Shown in pieces: positions 35,458-47,056 of a DNA stretch of 54,855 nt. Every line of letters begins with the position of its first letter. Position 1 is the stretch's first letter. Both the position numbers and the translations under genes were made by a program. The DNA comes from Micrococcaceae bacterium (GTDB lineage Bacteria > Actinomycetota > Actinomycetes > Actinomycetales > Micrococcaceae): NCBI GenBank assembly GCA_030452125.1, contig JAKDMV010000005.1, positions 1 to 54,855 of the forward strand, in the 5' to 3' direction. The notes under the pieces were generated by a model. The model did not search any database, had not been told where the DNA came from, and was given only the letters and a program-made list of their open reading frames with translations.

Positions 35458-37046
35458 CCCACCCCGCCGACCAGGCGCGCCCGACTCCCCCGGCACGACC
35501 GGACCATCCGGTTCCCACCCCGCCGACGACCCACGGATGGACCCTGCGCTCGCGCATCTCCGCCTCCTTGATCGGCCTGCTGGCACTGATCTGCCTGGTC
35601 ATCGGTGTCTTCACCCATACGGTGATGAGCAACAGCCTCTACAGCCAGCTGGACGAACAACTCCACCAGGCCTCCAACCGGGCGGCGAGCTTCGATGGCA
35701 GCCAGGGAAGCCAGGGCGGCAAGGGCAGCCAGGGCAGCGAGATGCCCGACCCGCTGAACACCCCCGGCCAAGGTTCGGGGACGCTCAACGCCCGGATCGT
35801 CGGGACCACCATCCTCATTGGCGGTGTCCTGGACCAGCGCACGGGCGAGGGCCAGCAGTTGAACAAGGACGACGCCCAGCAGTTGGCCGCGGTCACCCCC
35901 GATGCGGCCCCGGTGACCGAGGACCTCTCCGTGGGCAAATACCGGCTCATGGCCGTCACCGCCGCCCCCTCCACGGCCGATGCCGATGGCAAGAGCGCCA
36001 TCCTCATCACCGGCCTGCCCGTGGAGAGCACCCGGGACACGCTCTTCGCCCTGGACATGACGATCCTGCTGGTCGCCTCCTCCGGGCTCGTGGCCATCGG
36101 GCTGATCGGCTCGGTGATCGTGCGCCGGTCACTGCTGCAGTTCGAACGCGTATCGAAAGTTGCCGGTGCGGTCGCCGCACTTCCCCTGGACGCCGGAGAA
36201 GTCCGGCTCGCCCAACGTGTCGCCACTCCCGATGCCGACCCCGGCACCGAGGCGGGGAACATGGGCCACGCGCTGAATGCCCTGCTGGACAACGTGGAGT
36301 CGGCGCTCGAGGTACGACGCCGATCCGAAGCCAGGATGCGCCGCTTCGTCGCCGACGCCTCCCATGAGCTGCGCACCCCGCTGGCGTCCATCCGCGGATA
36401 CTCGGAACTCGTCGCCGCCACCGAACACCTCAGCGACGACGGACGCACCTCACTGAACCGCGTGGTCGCGCAAAGCCACCGGATGGGCTCGCTGGTGGAG
36501 AACCTGCTCCTGCTGGCCCGGCTCGATGAAGGGCAGAAACCAACCCTGGCCGAGGTGGACCTGACCCGGTTGGCGGCGGAAACCTCCAGGGACTTCCAGG
36601 TGGCGGCGCCGAGCCACCAGTGGCGGCTCTCCCTGCCGGACGCACCGGTGCTCGTGCGCGGTGATGCTGGGCAGCTGGCCCGGGTGCTGAACAACCTGCT
36701 TTCGAACGCCCGCAAGCACACCGTCGAGGGCACCACCATCGAAACCGGGGTCTTCCGTTCCGCCGACGGACACCACGCGGTCCTCACCGTCACCGATGAC
36801 GGACAGGGCATCGATCAGGAGTTCCTGCCCCATGTCTTCTCCCGGTTCACCCGGGGCGACGGGGCCCGCTCCGGCGCCGAGGGAACCGTGGGGCTGGGCC
36901 TGTCGATCGTGCGCGGCATCGTCGAATCCCATGGCGGCACCATCTCGGTGGCCAGCGAACCGGGGGCCACGGTCTTCGAGGTCAGTCTGCCCCTGATCGT
37001 GGAGGTGCCTCCGCGGCCGGAACAGCCACCGACCGTCGGGCCCTGA
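35454..37046 (+). CDS. phoR: Sensor histidine kinase, PhoR-like
   Basis: A 530-aa membrane kinase. A proline-rich cytoplasmic N-terminus (1-30) precedes a first membrane helix (about 36-58), an extracytoplasmic sensor region (about 60-198) with a Gly/Ser/Gln-rich linker, a second helix (about 200-222) and a HAMP-like region. The HisKA motif FVADASHELRTPLASI carries phospho-acceptor His304; the ATPase has the N box LNNLLSNARKH, DDGQGID (G1), FSRFTRGD (F box) and GLGLSIV (G2). GTG start overlaps the regulator stop (GTGA). Confidence 0.92.
   Translation: MTHPADQARPTPPARPDHPVPTPPTTHGWTLRSRISASLIGLLALICLVIGVFTHTVMSNSLYSQLDEQLHQASNRAASFDGSQGSQGGKGSQGSEMPDPLNTPGQGSGTLNARIVGTTILIGGVLDQRTGEGQQLNKDDAQQLAAVTPDAAPVTEDLSVGKYRLMAVTAAPSTADADGKSAILITGLPVESTRDTLFALDMTILLVASSGLVAIGLIGSVIVRRSLLQFERVSKVAGAVAALPLDAGEVRLAQRVATPDADPGTEAGNMGHALNALLDNVESALEVRRRSEARMRRFVADASHELRTPLASIRGYSELVAATEHLSDDGRTSLNRVVAQSHRMGSLVENLLLLARLDEGQKPTLAEVDLTRLAAETSRDFQVAAPSHQWRLSLPDAPVLVRGDAGQLARVLNNLLSNARKHTVEGTTIETGVFRSADGHHAVLTVTDDGQGIDQEFLPHVFSRFTRGDGARSGAEGTVGLGLSIVRGIVESHGGTISVASEPGATVFEVSLPLIVEVPPRPEQPPTVGP
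35697..35738 (+). repeat. Short tandem Gly-Ser-Gln codon repeat in the kinase sensor region
   Basis: Fourteen codons encode a run of GSQ/GS units with one GGK, derived from repeated GGCAGCCAG-like units. Likely a flexible linker; such repeats can vary in length between strains. Confidence 0.6.
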
Positions 37047-37071
37047 GCCGGGTCCGTTCGCGACGGAGCCG

Positions 37072-37710
37072 CTAGTGGGCCAACCCGTAGAGCCGGTCGC
37101 CGGCGTCGCCGAGGCCCGGGACGATGTAGGCGTTCTCATCCAGCTTCTCGTCCAAGGCCCCCAACACCAGGTGGACCCTCGGGTCATCCCCATAGATCTC
37201 TTCGAGCCGGTCCAGCCCCTCGGGGGCGGCGATCAGGCAGATGCAGGTGACATCAGAGGCACCGCGCTCGAACAGGAACTTGATGGATTCCACCAGGGTG
37301 CCCCCGGTGGCGAGCATCGGGTCCAGCACGAAGACCTGCCGGCCCGTGAGGTCATCGGGAAGTCGTTCCGCATAGGTGACGATGTCCAGCGTCGTGTCAT
37401 TGCGGGCCATGCCCAGGAATCCGACCTCCGCGGTGGGAACCAGCCGGGTCATGCCTTCGAGCATGCCCAGGCCCGCCCGCAGGATCGGGACCACCAGGGG
37501 GGTGGGTTTGGCGAAGGCGGTGCCGGTGGTCGTGGCGACCGGGGTCTGGACTTCGATCTGCGTCGTCCTGACCTCACGGGTCGCCTCGTAGGCCAGCAGG
37601 GTCACCAGTTCATCGGTGAGCTGCCGGAAGACCGGGGACGGGGTGTTCTTATCCCGGAGCACCGAGACCTTATGGGCCACCAACGGGTGGTCGACTACCT
37701 GTACGCGCAT
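37072..37710 (-). CDS. upp: Uracil phosphoribosyltransferase
   Basis: A 212-aa pyrimidine salvage enzyme (uracil + PRPP to UMP). [14 protein letters not shown] binds substrate, [13 protein letters not shown] is the PRPP-binding loop, and the C-terminal [14 protein letters not shown] is the uracil-recognition segment. TAGTTT (37722-37717, minus strand) is 6 nt before the ATG. It is divergent from tadA across 47 nt. Confidence 0.96.
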   Translation of the reverse strand: MRVQVVDHPLVAHKVSVLRDKNTPSPVFRQLTDELVTLLAYEATREVRTTQIEVQTPVATTTGTAFAKPTPLVVPILRAGLGMLEGMTRLVPTAEVGFLGMARNDTTLDIVTYAERLPDDLTGRQVFVLDPMLATGGTLVESIKFLFERGASDVTCICLIAAPEGLDRLEEIYGDDPRVHLVLGALDEKLDENAYIVPGLGDAGDRLYGLAH

Positions 37711-37757
37711 GGAATAAAACTACCAGCACGAACCGCCTGCTCGGCTAGGGTTGGAGG

Positions 37758-38240
37758 GTGATCCGGGATGACGCGCACCACGCACGGTGGATGGAGCTGG
37801 CGCTGGATCAGGCCCGGGCGGCGCTTGCGACCGCCGACGTGCCCATCGGTGCCGTCGTCATCGGTCCCGACGGATCCATCGTGGCCACCGGCCGCAACGA
37901 ACGCGAGGCCAGCGGGGATCCCACCGCCCATGCCGAGGTCCTGGCCATCCGTGCCGCGGCCGCGGCCCTGAAGGATTCGGGGCACGACGACGGCTGGCGG
38001 CTGGCGCACTGCACGTTGGTCGTGACCTTGGAGCCCTGTGCCATGTGTGCCGGGGCGATCGTGCTGGCCCGGATACCGCGGGTCGTCTTCGGCGCCTGGG
38101 ATGAGAAGGCCGGGGCCTCGGGTTCCGTGTTCGAGGTGCTGCGCGAACCACGGTTGAACCACTGGGTCGAGGTCTTCCCCGGGGTGATGGAGGATGAATG
38201 CGCGTCCCTCCTGACCGGCTTCTTCCGCTCCATGCGCTGA
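37758..38240 (+). CDS. tadA: tRNA-specific adenosine deaminase
   Basis: A 160-aa zinc deaminase forming inosine at tRNA wobble position 34. HAEV (His58, catalytic Glu60) and PCAMC (Cys94, Cys97) are the zinc and proton-shuttle motifs; DEKAGASGS is the TadA-specific substrate loop. Its substrate in bacteria is tRNA-Arg(ACG), and such a tRNA gene is also in this window (28967). GTG 37758 has TAGGGT (37746-37751) 6 nt upstream (leaderless); GGAGG also overlaps this gap. Confidence 0.95.
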   Translation: MIRDDAHHARWMELALDQARAALATADVPIGAVVIGPDGSIVATGRNEREASGDPTAHAEVLAIRAAAAALKDSGHDDGWRLAHCTLVVTLEPCAMCAGAIVLARIPRVVFGAWDEKAGASGSVFEVLREPRLNHWVEVFPGVMEDECASLLTGFFRSMR

Positions 38241-38254
38241 GCCGAGCTGCCGGT

Positions 38255-38284
38255 TTGGGACTGCCGCGAACCGTCCGCTAGAGT
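38255..38284 (+). promoter_or_regulatory. Promoter of tRNA-Ser(CGA)
   Basis: TTGGGA (38255-38260), an 18-bp spacer and TAGAGT (38279-38284), 10 nt before the tRNA. Confidence 0.5.
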
Positions 38285-38294
38285 AGTCCAGTCT

Positions 38295-38382
38295 GGTGAC
38301 GTGTCCGAGCGGCCGATGGTGCAACACTCGAAATGTTGTTTGGTGAGAGCCAACGTGGGTTCAAATCCCACCGTCACCGCCA
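38295..38382 (+). tRNA. tRNA-Ser (anticodon CGA)
   Basis: An 88-nt class II tRNA. GGTGACG pairs with CGTCACC (38372-38378), CAACA/TGTTG encloses CTCGAAA (anticodon CGA), a variable arm TTGGTGAGAGCCAA follows, and the T arm is GTGGG/CCCAC. CCA is encoded (38380-38382). Confidence 0.95.
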
Positions 38383-38387
38383 GTGGG

Positions 38388-38431
38388 AAGGCGTTTGCAT
38401 CGTTGGAAAACAACGATGCAAACGCCTTTTT
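38388..38431 (+). terminator. Rho-independent terminator of tRNA-Ser(CGA)
   Basis: A perfect 18-bp stem (38388-38405 with 38411-38428), GAAAA loop and a T5 run. Confidence 0.93.
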
Positions 38432-38555
38432 CATGCCCACCCCATGGTCTGATTCCCGAAGTCCATCTAGGCTGAAAACGTCCGATCCGTGGGAGTCGAC
38501 CGCTGGCGGGGCCAACCAGTCCGCCGTGCGCTTCGGTGGGGGAAGGTTGAGTCAT

Positions 38556-39302
38556 ATGTTCAAGGAACAGGCGCCGCCGTCGTTCCCGACCGCGACGGCG
38601 GTCACCGACGACCGACAACGAACGAGTTTGCGGCTACTGCGCCGTACTCCCCTGGTGGGCAGCTTCTCCGATGCGGACCTGCTGGCCCTTGAAATCCATA
38701 CACAAATGCTGCAGCGGTGGCCCGGGGATCTGGTCCACGGCCATGGAGACGATGCGGATTACTTGTTCATCCTGGCCACCGGAGCCGTCAAGATCAGTCG
38801 GCCCTCACGCCGAGGTCAGGACGTCGTATTCGATATCTTCGGCCCACCGGCGGTCTTCGGAGCCGTCAGCGGGTCCAGGGGAACCGGATACCCCGATACC
38901 GCGACGGCACTGACCCACAGCCAGCTGCTGGCCATACCGGCCGCTGCATTCAGGGCCATGCTGGAGACCCGTGCGGATCTGGCCCTCGGGGTGTTGGACG
39001 AACTGGCCCGCCGACACGAAAGAGCGCAACAACGCATCCGCCGGCTCTCCAGTGAAGAAGCCGGGGTGCGGATCGCGGCCCGGCTCCTGGAACTTGCCGA
39101 TACCTTCGGTGAGCCGCGGGAGGGATGCATCGATCTGCCCATCCCGCTGACACGCGCCGATCTTGCCGCCTTGACCGGGGTGACCCCGGAAACGGCCAGC
39201 AGGGTCATGAGCCGGTTGCGGGCCGATCACATCGTGGATTCCGGTCGTTGTTGGACCACGATCCTCGACCGGCGGCGACTGGCTGCCGCCGCCGGACACT
39301 GA
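38556..39302 (+). CDS. Crp/Fnr-family transcriptional regulator (FNR-type HTH, no N-terminal cysteines)
   Basis: A 248-aa regulator with an N-terminal cyclic-nucleotide-binding-like beta barrel (about 30-145) and C-terminal winged HTH (about 195-235). The recognition helix TPETASRVMSRL has the E-x-x-S-R pattern of FNR rather than R-E-x-x-x-R of Crp. The cAMP-site arginine and RTA motif are absent, and no FNR-type N-terminal cysteine cluster is seen, so a heme, NO or other signal is possible. Start ATG 38556 has GGAAGG 9 nt upstream. It is convergent with the cupin gene. Confidence 0.88.
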   Translation: MFKEQAPPSFPTATAVTDDRQRTSLRLLRRTPLVGSFSDADLLALEIHTQMLQRWPGDLVHGHGDDADYLFILATGAVKISRPSRRGQDVVFDIFGPPAVFGAVSGSRGTGYPDTATALTHSQLLAIPAAAFRAMLETRADLALGVLDELARRHERAQQRIRRLSSEEAGVRIAARLLELADTFGEPREGCIDLPIPLTRADLAALTGVTPETASRVMSRLRADHIVDSGRCWTTILDRRRLAAAAGH

Positions 39303-39312
39303 AGCACCAGTT

Positions 39313-39774
39313 CTATTCGTGGGCCAGCGCCTCGGCCCCGACCGGGTCGGCATGCCGATCGGTGCGTGGCGTCGAAGCCGGACCCCTGCCCGCCTTGCCA
39401 CGCGCCTTGTCCTGCCAGGACTGATCGGTGGCCATGGGCCCCCGGTCGGTTTTCGCCACGGTGAGGACCAACACCGAATCCTCCAGGGCCTCCACGGCGT
39501 AGAAACCCTGGGGCACGACCAACAGGTCCACGGCGCTGCCTTCCCAGCTGTCACCGCGCGAGGACAGCGACACCTTCCCGCTCATGACCAGGACGGTGGC
39601 CTCGCCCGGGTTCACGTGTTCGTTCAGTTCCTGTCCGGCCTTCAGGGCAATGACGGTTTGGCGCAGGACGTGCTCGTGTCCGCCGTATACCGTGCTGGCG
39701 CTGCGCCCGCTACCGGCGCAGCTGGCCGTTTCCAGGTGGCGGCGTCCCAGCGCCGTCAGGGAAAACTTCTTCAT
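39313..39774 (-). CDS. Cupin-domain protein
   Basis: A 153-aa protein with one cupin barrel (about 40-115): HVNPGEATVLVMSGKVSLSS matches the first cupin motif and VVPQGFYAVEALEDSVLVLTV the second, with fewer metal-binding His than usual (EHVNPGE keeps one His and Glu). The last 40 residues look disordered. Function unknown. A longer frame exists, but ATG 39774 has GGGAGG about 6 nt upstream. Its 3' end meets the Crp/Fnr gene (10 nt apart) and its 5' end is divergent from acn. Confidence 0.75.
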   Translation of the reverse strand: MKKFSLTALGRRHLETASCAGSGRSASTVYGGHEHVLRQTVIALKAGQELNEHVNPGEATVLVMSGKVSLSSRGDSWEGSAVDLLVVPQGFYAVEALEDSVLVLTVAKTDRGPMATDQSWQDKARGKAGRGPASTPRTDRHADPVGAEALAHE

Positions 39775-39893
39775 CGTCAGCCTCCCGGCAACACCACAGG
39801 GCACTGCATCCGCGTTCCTGCGGCTCGAAGCCGCGGGCTGCCCTTTCCACCTGCGGCGCACTGTGGTTCCATCCTACGGCCAAACACAGCTGA

Positions 39894-39909
39894 TGTGCCC
39901 CCGATCACG
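39894..39909. promoter_or_regulatory. Possible Crp-like site upstream of acn
   Basis: TGTGC-CCCCGA-TCACG matches TGTGA-N6-TCACA at 8 of 10 positions; centred about 50 bp before the predicted acn transcription start. Confidence 0.4.
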
Positions 39910-39915
39910 TTTTTA

Positions 39916-39945
39916 TTGGATGGGCGTCCGGGGCTCCCCTAGATT
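39916..39945 (+). promoter_or_regulatory. Promoter of acn-sdhCAB
   Basis: TTGGAT (39916-39921), an 18-bp spacer and TAGATT (39940-39945). A 5' UTR of about 95 nt would follow before the acn ATG. Confidence 0.5.
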
Positions 39946-40045
39946 GGACGACTAATGTCATGGTCTCTTGCGTCATCTCGGCGTACGTTGGGGACCACCG
40001 GCCCGGTGGAGTTCGCTTCGACACGAAAAGCCAGGTGCCCCCAAA

Positions 40046-42834
<2,789 letters not shown>

Positions 42835-42838
<4 letters not shown>

Positions 42839-43557
42839 GTGCCACCGACACCAAGCGCGGGCGGGTCCCGGTGCTGCGCTCCTCGGCCGTCCTGCATGCG
42901 GTCATGGCCGTGGGCGGGCTAATCATGGTGCTGTTCCTGATCGCGCATATGTACGGGAACCTGAAGGTCTTCGCGGGCCAGGAGGCCTTCGACGGCTACT
43001 CGGCGTACCTGCGCACGATCCTCGAGCCCCTGCTTCCCTATGCCGGGGCCCTGTGGATCCTGCGCGTGATCCTGCTGATCAGCGTCGGCGCCCACATCTG
43101 GGCGGCCTTCGTGCTCTGGCACCGGTCCCGGGCGGCCACCGCCGGCGGGGGCGGCTGGCGGTACCAGACCACGCAGAACCGCCGCGGCGTGCAACGCAGC
43201 TATGCCTCCTTCACGATGCGCTGGGGCGGGGTGACGATCGCCCTGTTCGTCGTCTACCACCTGCTGCATCTGACCGGGAACGTCATCCACCCCGGCGGAG
43301 CCTCGGACAGCGCCTATGAGCGGATGGTCAACGGCTTCTCCATCTGGTGGGTGGTGCTCTCCTATGTCATCGCGCTCATCGCCCTGGGCTTCCACCTGCG
43401 CCACGGCATCTGGAGCGCCTTCGCCTCCCTGGGCGCAAACACCAGCATCGCGGTACGACGCCGGCTCAATGGGCTGGCCTACGTGGTCACCTTCGTGATC
43501 ATCGTCGGCTTCCTCGTACCACCACTGAGCATCTTGATCGGATGGGTAGGAGCATGA
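42835..43557 (+). CDS. sdhC: Succinate dehydrogenase cytochrome b subunit
   Basis: A 240-aa integral membrane subunit with five predicted membrane helices (about 18-40, 72-95, 125-148, 165-188, 205-230). His residues in helices (for example [26 protein letters not shown]) are candidate heme b ligands. This is the single-anchor B. subtilis-like form used with menaquinone, so no sdhD is expected. Coupled to acn (ATGA) and sdhA (overlapping ATGATGA). Confidence 0.92.
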
Positions 43558-45500
43558 TGAACGATTACTTCACCGAAGGCGACCCGCTGCAGGACACTCA
43601 GGACCCCGGCGGGCCGCTGAAGGACCGCTGGGACAAACGACGTTTCGAGGCCAAGCTGATCAGTCCGGCCAACCGGCGCAAGGTCTCCATCATCGTCATC
43701 GGCACCGGGCTCGCCGGTGGGTCCGCGGCGGCGACCCTGGGTGAGGCCGGCTACAACGTGAAGGTCTTCTGCTATCAGGACAGCGCCCGCCGGGCCCACA
43801 GCATCGCCGCCCAGGGCGGGATCAACGCGGCGAAGGACTACCGCAACGACGGGGACAGCATCCACCGGCTGTTCTACGACACGGTCAAGGGCGGGGACTA
43901 CCGTTCACGCGAATCCAACGTCTACCGCCTGGCCCAGGTCAGTGCGGCGATCATCGACCAGGCAGTGGCCCAGGGGGTCCCCTTCGCCCGCGAATACGGC
44001 GGCCTGCTGGATACCCGTTCCTTCGGTGGCGTCCAGGTCTCCCGGACGTTCTACGCCCGCGGGCAGACCGGTCAGCAGCTGCTGCTGGGCGCCTACCAGG
44101 CGCTGGAGCGCCAGGTGGGGGCCGGGACCGTGGAGTTGAACACCCGGCACGAGATGCTGGACCTGATCGTCATCGACGGCAAGGCCCGCGGGGTGGTGGT
44201 CCGGGACATGGTCACCGGCGAATTCGAGACGCATCTGGCCGACGCGGTCGTACTGGCCAGCGGCGGCTACGGCAACGTCTACTACCTCTCCACCAATGCG
44301 ATGGGCTGCAATGTCACCGCCAGCTGGCGGGCCCACCGCAAGGGCGCCTATTTCGCCAACCCCTGCTATACGCAGATCCACCCCACCTGCATCCCGGTCA
44401 GCGGGGACCACCAGTCGAAGCTGACCCTGATGAGCGAATCGTTGCGCAACGACGGACGGATCTGGGTGCCGGTCAAGGCCGGCGACGACCGGGCCCCGGC
44501 GGACATCCCCGAGGACGAACGCGACTACTACCTGGAACGGGTCTACCCGGCCTTCGGCAACCTGGTCCCCCGGGACGTGGCCTCGCGGGCGGCGAAGAAG
44601 CAATGCGACGAGGGCCGCGGCGTGGGCCCGGGAGGCCTGGGGGTCTATCTGGATCTCACCCACGCCATCAAGCGGTTGGGCCGGCACGTCATCGAGGAGA
44701 AATACGGCAACCTCTTCGACATGTACGCCAAGATCACCGACGAGGACCCCTATCAGGCGCCCATGCGCATCTATCCGGCCATCCACTACACGATGGGCGG
44801 GCTGTGGGTGGATTACGACCTGCAAAGCTCCATCCCCGGTCTCTTCGTCATCGGCGAGGCGAACTTCTCCGACCACGGCGCCAACCGGCTCGGCGCCAGC
44901 GCCCTGATGCAGGGGTTGGCCGACGGCTACTTCGTGCTGCCCGGGACCATCAACGACTATCTGGCCCGCAACCCGTTGCCCGCCGACGTCGACGCCAACC
45001 ATCCAGCCGTCGTCGAGGCCGCCGAGGGCGTCCGTGAACGCACCGAACGGCTGCTGTCCATCAACGGGAGCCGTTCGGTGGATTCCTTCCACAAAGAGCT
45101 CGGGTCCATCGTCTGGGAGTACTGCGGCATGGAACGCAATGCCGAAGGACTCAGCCACGCCATCGAAGAGATCCGCCGGCTGCGTGACGAGTTCTGGACG
45201 GATGTGAAGGTCACCGGGGTCAACGAGGAATTGAACCAGTCCCTGGAGCGGGCGGGCCGGGTCGCCGACTTCTTCGGGCTCGCGGAGCTGATGTGCATCG
45301 ACGCACTGCACCGCGAGGAGTCCTGCGGGGCGCATTTCCGTTCCGAAAGCCAGACCGAGGGCGGCGAGGCCCTGCGGCAGGACGAGGACTTCAGCTACGT
45401 GGCCGCCTGGGAATTCGGCGGCGATGGAGACGAGCCGGTACTGCACCGTGAACACCTCGAATTCGAGAACATCAAGGTCCAGCAAAGGAGCTACAAATGA
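43557..45500 (+). CDS. sdhA: Succinate dehydrogenase/fumarate reductase flavoprotein subunit
   Basis: A 647-aa FAD subunit oxidising succinate to fumarate on the inner face of the membrane. [21 protein letters not shown] binds [21 protein letters not shown] contains the flavin-linked His; HPTCIP and the later ARxxH-type residues handle the dicarboxylate. Two adjacent ATGs (43554, 43557) exist; 43557 gives 4 nt after AGGAG. A longer frame extends upstream inside sdhC but lacks homology. It overlaps sdhB by ATGA. Confidence 0.95.
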   Translation: MNDYFTEGDPLQDTQDPGGPLKDRWDKRRFEAKLISPANRRKVSIIVIGTGLAGGSAAATLGEAGYNVKVFCYQDSARRAHSIAAQGGINAAKDYRNDGDSIHRLFYDTVKGGDYRSRESNVYRLAQVSAAIIDQAVAQGVPFAREYGGLLDTRSFGGVQVSRTFYARGQTGQQLLLGAYQALERQVGAGTVELNTRHEMLDLIVIDGKARGVVVRDMVTGEFETHLADAVVLASGGYGNVYYLSTNAMGCNVTASWRAHRKGAYFANPCYTQIHPTCIPVSGDHQSKLTLMSESLRNDGRIWVPVKAGDDRAPADIPEDERDYYLERVYPAFGNLVPRDVASRAAKKQCDEGRGVGPGGLGVYLDLTHAIKRLGRHVIEEKYGNLFDMYAKITDEDPYQAPMRIYPAIHYTMGGLWVDYDLQSSIPGLFVIGEANFSDHGANRLGASALMQGLADGYFVLPGTINDYLARNPLPADVDANHPAVVEAAEGVRERTERLLSINGSRSVDSFHKELGSIVWEYCGMERNAEGLSHAIEEIRRLRDEFWTDVKVTGVNEELNQSLERAGRVADFFGLAELMCIDALHREESCGAHFRSESQTEGGEALRQDEDFSYVAAWEFGGDGDEPVLHREHLEFENIKVQQRSYK

Positions 45501-46249
45501 AGATCACATTGCGGATCTGGCGCCAACACCATCAGGACCAGCCCGGGGCCATGGAGGCCTACGAGGTCGACGAGATCTCCCCCGACATGTCGTTTTTGGA
45601 GGTCCTCGATCTGCTCAACGAGGACCTCACGCTCAACGGCGGGGAACCGGTGGCCTTCGACCACGACTGCCGCGAGGGGATCTGCGGGATGTGCTCCCTG
45701 GTGATCAACGGGCTGGCCCACGGCCCCGAGGCGTTGACCACCACCTGCCAGCTCTACATGCGCCACTTCGAGGACGGCCAGGTCATCGACGTCGAACCCT
45801 GGCGTTCGACGGCGTTCCCGGTGATCCGGGATCTGGTGGTGGACCGCAGCGCCCTGGACCGGATCATCGAAGCCGGCGGTTACGTCAGCGCCCCCACCGG
45901 CGCCGCGGCGGACGCCAACGCCGTCACCGTGCCGAAGAAGGATGCCGACCGGGCCTTCGACGCCGCGGCATGCATCGGCTGCGGGGCCTGCGTGGCCGCC
46001 TGCCCCAACGGTTCGGCGTCGTTGTTCCTCGGCGCCAAGATCACCCACCTCGGTTCGCTGCCCCAGGGCCAGCCCGAACGGGACGAGCGGGCCCTGGCGA
46101 TGGTCGAACAGCACGATGCCGAGGGCTTCGGCGGCTGCACGCAGATCGGTGAATGCACCGCGGTCTGCCCGGCGGGCATCCCCTTGGACATGATCTCCCA
46201 GCTGAACCATGACGTGCTGTCCGGGTTGAAGCACCAGTCGGGACAATGA
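45497..46249 (+). CDS. sdhB: Succinate dehydrogenase iron-sulfur subunit
   Basis: A 250-aa electron-transfer subunit. The N-terminal ferredoxin domain has CREGICGMC and a later Cys (TTTCQLY) for 2Fe-2S; the C-terminal part has [11 protein letters not shown] for 4Fe-4S and [12 protein letters not shown] for the 3Fe-4S cluster. It is the last gene of acn-sdhCAB; the next gene is convergent and ends 18 nt away. Confidence 0.95.
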   Translation: MKITLRIWRQHHQDQPGAMEAYEVDEISPDMSFLEVLDLLNEDLTLNGGEPVAFDHDCREGICGMCSLVINGLAHGPEALTTTCQLYMRHFEDGQVIDVEPWRSTAFPVIRDLVVDRSALDRIIEAGGYVSAPTGAAADANAVTVPKKDADRAFDAAACIGCGACVAACPNGSASLFLGAKITHLGSLPQGQPERDERALAMVEQHDAEGFGGCTQIGECTAVCPAGIPLDMISQLNHDVLSGLKHQSGQ

Positions 46250-46267
46250 TCTGTCCCCCGGCAAGGC

Positions 46268-47038
46268 CTACGTCTGGGCTGATCCCTGCTCGCGCCTGAC
46301 GCGGCGGACGGTGTGGAAGACGTGGTGCGCCAACACCACCAACGCCGCCCAGCCCAGCCCGAGTGCCCAGGCCACGGCGACATCCGTGAACCAATGGTGG
46401 CCCAGATAGATGCGGCTGCCGCCGATGAGGACCACATAGGCCACACAGCCGGCGACCTTCAGCGCCCGGGTCCAGCGGCGTTCGAGCTGCAGGAACCACA
46501 AATAGGCGATGACCATGATGATCGCCGTCGCGTTGAGCGTATGCCCGGAGGGGAACGACGGCGAGGTTTCATAGGGCGGGACGGCGTCGGCCATCGGTGG
46601 CCGGGTCCGCCCGATCAGATCCTTGCCTGCAATGGTCATCACCACGGAGCCGGCCCCCGCCGCACCGATAAGCAGCAGCGGCCGCCAGGACCGACGGATC
46701 CGCGTCAGCACGGCGATCGCTGCCAGGGCAATAATCGACATCCCGATGACCGAGCCGGTGTTGGTGAACCAGGTGACCGCTGTGTCGGCCAGCGGGCTGC
46801 GCCACGTCATCACCCAGGCCAGTAACGGCCGGTCCACTGCGGCCAGGTTGTCCTTCTCCGCCAGGGATTCGTAGATATTGGCGGCAAAGAGGGTCATTAG
46901 GGTGACGAAGGAGGCGCCGATGACCAGCGTGATCCACAAGGCACCATAGGCCCCGAGTCGCGAGGGCAGCCTGCGTGCCGCGGCGTCGGCGACCGGATGC
47001 CCCCGTGGGGGAGGCTCGGGTGAACAGGAAGTGGGCAT
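46268..47038 (-). CDS. PAP2-family membrane phosphatase
   Basis: A 256-aa membrane phosphatase with about six hydrophobic helices. The three PAP2 active-site motifs are KDLIGRTRP, PSGHT and SRIYLGHHWFTD. Members hydrolyse phosphatidic acid, undecaprenyl pyrophosphate or related lipids at the outer face; specificity is unknown. ATG 47038 is chosen over longer frames: TAGTCT (47051-47046, minus strand) lies 7 nt upstream and the protein begins cleanly there. It is divergent from rlmH with an 18-nt gap. Confidence 0.9.
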   Translation of the reverse strand: MPTSCSPEPPPRGHPVADAAARRLPSRLGAYGALWITLVIGASFVTLMTLFAANIYESLAEKDNLAAVDRPLLAWVMTWRSPLADTAVTWFTNTGSVIGMSIIALAAIAVLTRIRRSWRPLLLIGAAGAGSVVMTIAGKDLIGRTRPPMADAVPPYETSPSFPSGHTLNATAIIMVIAYLWFLQLERRWTRALKVAGCVAYVVLIGGSRIYLGHHWFTDVAVAWALGLGWAALVVLAHHVFHTVRRVRREQGSAQT

Positions 47039-47044
47039 GCCTGT

Positions 47045-47051
47045 CAGACTA
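47045..47051. promoter_or_regulatory. Overlapping divergent -10 elements of rlmH and the PAP2 gene
   Basis: CAGACT (47045-47050, plus) sits 6 nt before the rlmH ATG; TAGTCT (47051-47046, minus) sits 7 nt before the PAP2 ATG. The same 7 bp would serve both leaderless promoters. Confidence 0.55.
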
Positions 47052-47056
47052 ATGCC

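Noticed and set aside
43905-45485. Antisense open frame within sdhA
   Set aside because: Compositional shadow of sdhA; no motifs and no start signal.
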